From the NCBI GenBank assembly GCA_002077065.1, contig NAJO01000020.1, positions 1-64,000 of the forward strand: a DNA stretch of 64,000 nt, written 5' to 3'. Shown here one piece after another: positions 62,001-64,000 of this stretch. This stretch comes from Cryoendolithus antarcticus (lineage: Eukaryota; Ascomycota; Dothideomycetes; Cladosporiales; Cladosporiaceae). The notes beneath the pieces were generated by a model. The model was given only the letters and a program-made list of their open reading frames with translations, ran no database searches and was not told the DNA's origin. Position 1 is the first letter of the stretch, and each line of letters begins with the position of its first letter. A program made the translations under genes and the position numbers.

Positions 62001-64000
62001 CAGTCTGGAATGTATGAGACAGCCGAGTAGGGCTGCAGATCTGGACTCCGTAGGGGAAGGTAATCGCCTGGTGATAACCTTGTGTCGGGCGAAGGACTGT
62101 CAGACTCGTTCATCTGGCGCATAACTGCGTCGATCTCATCGTACGTCGGTTCAGATGCAGGTGGAGACTCCGTCTGTCCGATGCCATTGGGAAACTGGAA
62201 TGGTCGCAACGGCTCGGACAGAGACGGCGTGCTATCCATCTCACTGTTCACCTCGTCATGCGCTGCAGAAATAGGTTTGTCGTCTGCGACTGACGAATCG
62301 TCACGTATCTCTCCGTCCTCGAGTGTGTCAGAGGAAGCTGTAGGAACGTATGAGACGCCTGCCACAGGCGATGTCCCCTTCAAAGGACTGGAAGGATGGA
62401 ACACGAAGGGCTGGGTAAGTGCTGAAATTGAGCTCCTCGGCACGTGTCCACTCTTAGCCCCCAACTTGATCGCCTGCTCCGGCGCCTCGTTCTCCTTGTC
62501 TTCTCCACTGGTGTCGTGCAACGAGGATCGCTGTAGCTCAGCTGCGATTGCCTTAGTCGACTGAGCAGTAGGACGATCGTTCGTAGTATCTTCAGGCTGC
62601 GCGGCGGGCGAACTGGTCATGCTTGGTGCAGCCACGGGCTGGTCGATGGGACCATTGAAGTCGTCGGGCTCCGCAAACAGCGGAACAGAGTCTCCATCAT
62701 CGCCACCTATGGCGCGCTGTCGTTTCGATCGCTCTATGCTGCGACCTATGCGACCTTCTGCATCTTCCACTTCCGATCCCTCCGACGCAGTACTTTGTGG
62801 CGATCTTGGTTTAAGGATGGGAATAGCCTTCGATCTTCGCACAGCCTTAATATCATCGGGTATCGCAACCTTGCCAAAAATGCTAGTGTTCTCAGTTGAT
62901 GGCGGAGGCTTCGGGTCTGATGTAGCAGAGGTTTTAATATTCGCAAAGCTGAACTCAAACGTCGGCAGCACGTGCAAGTTGGCAGGCGTGAAGGCTGGTG
63001 CTGCAGCGTTGAACGACACGGAAGACTTCTGGCGCGCGTGACCGCCCGAGATAGTCCTCCGAACAGCTGGCTGCGTGCTTGTAAGTTTTGCACTACCTAT
63101 ACTGGCGCTAAAGGAAGCGCCTGGATTGAAGTTAAAGACTGGCGCTTCGACATTGAAGCGAGAGGCGGACTTCTTGTGCGTGCGGACTTCTTGCTTCGGC
63201 GGCTCCGCCCGCGACCTTGTCTCCGCGGAGTCTCGAACGCTGTTAGATTGCTCCTCTGCGTGAGAACTTAGGCCGTTGGTACTCGGTTGGCCGTGGTGCC
63301 GATCACTCGCTCTCGGTTTGAAGTCACGGATATGCTCTGCATGTAGCACCTCTCGTTCGAGGTCTTCGCTGATATTGTGCCGGTGACCCCGTGGCGTGGG
63401 TACCACGATGTCTTCGTTGAACGCGGAGCTACGCACAGCTGACGAGTCATGCTTAACAAGATCCACATCTTCCTCGTCGTCGCCTTCTGGTACTTCAGGC
63501 AGCAGTGGTACCGCAGCCTGGACAGGAGTCTGCCGCTGGGTAAACGGCTTCTGTGCTGGCATCTGAGGTTGAGGTATCTGCACAGACTGCGAATATGCAT
63601 GCTGCCGTCGCCGTTGATCCTCCATTAAGCCTCTCCGGTAGTCGTCAGCACCCGGAGGCACTGCTTGCTGGCCAACTGGTGACCCTGGTCCTCTGCTGTT
63701 GGTCAGTCCACTGCGTAGCGCTGCGAGTTGTGCCGGTGATCCGATCCCGGGTAGTGGTCCTGGTGCGAATGCAGGCTGTGGCGAGAACGCTGTCGGCGAC
63801 GTAAAGCCGGAACGAGTGCGCTGTCCATGCATAAATCCGGGGAAGTCGCCCTGGAATGTCGAGTGTCGATGCATGTGGCCATATGGCCCATTCATTGGCG
63901 AGATTGGACTTGCCATGGACATGGTGTGCGAGTGACCTCGAAGCATACCCGGCCGCCCTATGCTAGGACTTGGGCCGTTCGTCAGCAGTGGCGAGAAAGG
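59015..64000 (-). CDS. Large coiled-coil protein, 5' end outside window
   Basis: A single minus-strand frame is open from the right edge to the stop at 59015, at least 1661 codons; an ATG exists at 63946 but the frame continues upstream of it, so the N-terminus is probably off the window. The N-terminal third is Pro/Ser/Gln-rich and disordered (MHRHSTFQGDFPGFMHGQ, SPQPAFAPGPLPGIG). The middle has acidic and Ser-rich linkers. From about residue 930 to 1400 there is a long heptad-type coiled coil (LEGEINERGIEVREAEARY, TNIADLETQLSETREENK). The tail is Pro/Ser-rich and acidic. It looks like the fungal proteins annotated as myosin-heavy-chain-like or Uso1-like, but I see no motor or other catalytic domain. 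Probably a scaffold; family not firmly identified. Confidence 0.75.
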   Translation of the reverse strand, partial: PFSPLLTNGPSPSIGRPGMLRGHSHTMSMASPISPMNGPYGHMHRHSTFQGDFPGFMHGQRTRSGFTSPTAFSPQPAFAPGPLPGIGSPAQLAALRSGLTNSRGPGSPVGQQAVPPGADDYRRGLMEDQRRRQHAYSQSVQIPQPQMPAQKPFTQRQTPVQAAVPLLPEVPEGDDEEDVDLVKHDSSAVRSSAFNEDIVVPTPRGHRHNISEDLEREVLHAEHIRDFKPRASDRHHGQPSTNGLSSHAEEQSNSVRDSAETRSRAEPPKQEVRTHKKSASRFNVEAPVFNFNPGASFSASIGSAKLTSTQPAVRRTISGGHARQKSSVSFNAAAPAFTPANLHVLPTFEFSFANIKTSATSDPKPPPSTENTSIFGKVAIPDDIKAVRRSKAIPILKPRSPQSTASEGSEVEDAEGRIGRSIERSKRQRAIGGDDGDSVPLFAEPDDFNGPIDQPVAAPSMTSSPAAQPEDTTNDRPTAQSTKAIAAELQRSSLHDTSGEDKENEAPEQAIKLGAKSGHVPRSSISALTQPFVFHPSSPLKGTSPVAGVSYVPTASSDTLEDGEIRDDSSVADDKPISAAHDEVNSEMDSTPSLSEPLRPFQFPNGIGQTESPPASEPTYDEIDAVMRQMNESDSPSPDTRLSPGDYLPLRSPDLQPYSAVSYIPDWPRSEAPSPSPRRHTLPYQPPGDSSFTIHDRTDSDERPGRNSWPAVRRLNKADDVPASDWSDLVSSPEDDKVKQRSLFFDSHIDQVIGKVIERHLQPLELSLQTMQSAMLKRTRSSDQRPSLGLRSSSNIDSDADDEDEPSDNNKQRPVSRGTDTKRGQIKSAVLEALRDQSPRRSQSYHDIADLHSALADMKVSFARAASASLDLDDIRAVVEEVTSKLQSRSSTAVTKRTTSDLDVDAHDSSDEYDPLVNATAHEQQLLALEGEINERGIEVREAEARYAEKARLLGMAEEELRLLRESERDDESRIHALENERHELRRRAETAEHARERAETHLQSINNEGEAMQATLEEYRTSSTRWRQEIDDGKIVKQELLTNIADLETQLSETREENKLERDELEATVDNLERQLEENLDASTGMRRRLEKLHSDMATAAGQLVTQRTQWQEREATATSNAASLQLANTALQQDVDRRDAELLELKKRAVELDNVETSLGHLQGSHGSLSETVQALKTDLAQKDESNASLQRQLRDAVEEGRSESHRSRLDAETQLHEAKQHAVLERDELARELARTQAELQDARFTGEAAKSTHQSSFTAKEVAHTDAMSQAKSSHEAALAEVHRSHEATVRILAEEHERHLRHAVEDKQWTENMSIERLSLANAKLELYEDKMRHMEERLDIAKSAAAAAITAQARTPPATSAQLAAPQKVSAQALRESILVLQEQLQNRETRIDQLQNELKTGNAEMVKERDTEITWLRELLAVRNEDLSELITTLSSPDFNRDAVRDTAIRIRANLQMEQQEKDRIGNALNPAQAIASLSTFVAPKAAPLASAFSKWRASMESTSLKTRATSTQPSTSHTPSRPASAARVPPPALMNGLMTPPASGVRTSPGAEAVAALPSSRLSRPGLSHPKNTAVVPAPHDEELPTTPLGTPGLFGDHSYDTDAKDTPLRSPYGTEASQDDDLDVTDAEPPAFKSLADEFEPVSAGAEVEDDK

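Noticed and set aside
1..64000. tRNA, rRNA, CRISPR or intact transposon
   Set aside because: No cloverleaf with T-loop GGTTCRA pattern, no rRNA-like conserved block, no regularly spaced repeat array and no transposase or reverse-transcriptase motif were noticed; only the RIP-mutated edge suggests an old repeat.

Overview
The window is 64 kb of gene-dense nuclear DNA from a filamentous ascomycete. The evidence is spliceosomal introns of about 50-105 bp with CTRAY-like branch sites, fungal-specific families (SSD1, CPC1/GCN4, OPI3, DUF2293, luciferase-fold proteins, AIM9-like kinases) and a stretch with a clear RIP (repeat-induced point mutation) signature at the left edge. A dothideomycete is my guess from overall gene content; no marker here proves the class. 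Genes were assembled by joining ORFs across GT..AG introns and checking that every phase closes. ATG starts were required, which shortens several open frames.

Layout. 1-480: RIP-degraded repeat. 1-13 kb: housekeeping genes RIX7, VPS20, a PITH-domain gene, the CPC1/GCN4 bZIP regulator with a structured leader, prefoldin 5, a metallophosphoesterase, a nucleotidyltransferase pseudogene, a LYR-like protein and OPI3. 13-21 kb: a PI-PLC-like enzyme, two unknown proteins and a long DUF2293 gene whose stop codon lies in a 13-bp tandem repeat. 21-30 kb: SAS10, a luciferase-fold protein, a frameshifted AIM9/APH kinase and an amino-acid permease. 30-41 kb: SSD1 and GLE1 (divergent), an unknown protein and a sphingoid-base kinase. 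41-47 kb is the most accessory-like part: a truncated cell-wall-type protein, a small secreted Cys protein whose start codon is split by an intron, an APH-like kinase, and poorly resolved Pro-rich and Cys-rich genes. 47-64 kb: a long unknown protein, ORC1, a GH13 oligo-1,6-glucosidase, an aldo/keto reductase, two tiny Pro/Arg-rich ORFs, HEM25, and a long coiled-coil protein running off the right edge.

The genes do not form one pathway. Themes that recur are ribosome biogenesis (RIX7, SAS10), RNA export and translation control (GLE1, SSD1, CPC1), lipid metabolism (OPI3, LCB kinase, PI-PLC) and mitochondria (HEM25, LYR-like). No biosynthetic cluster, CRISPR array, intact transposon, rRNA or tRNA was recognised. 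The best candidates for something new are the split-start secreted protein, the basic Pro/Arg-rich micro-ORFs, the GLE1 in-frame extension beyond a UAG, and the CPC1 leader with no AUG for the main frame.
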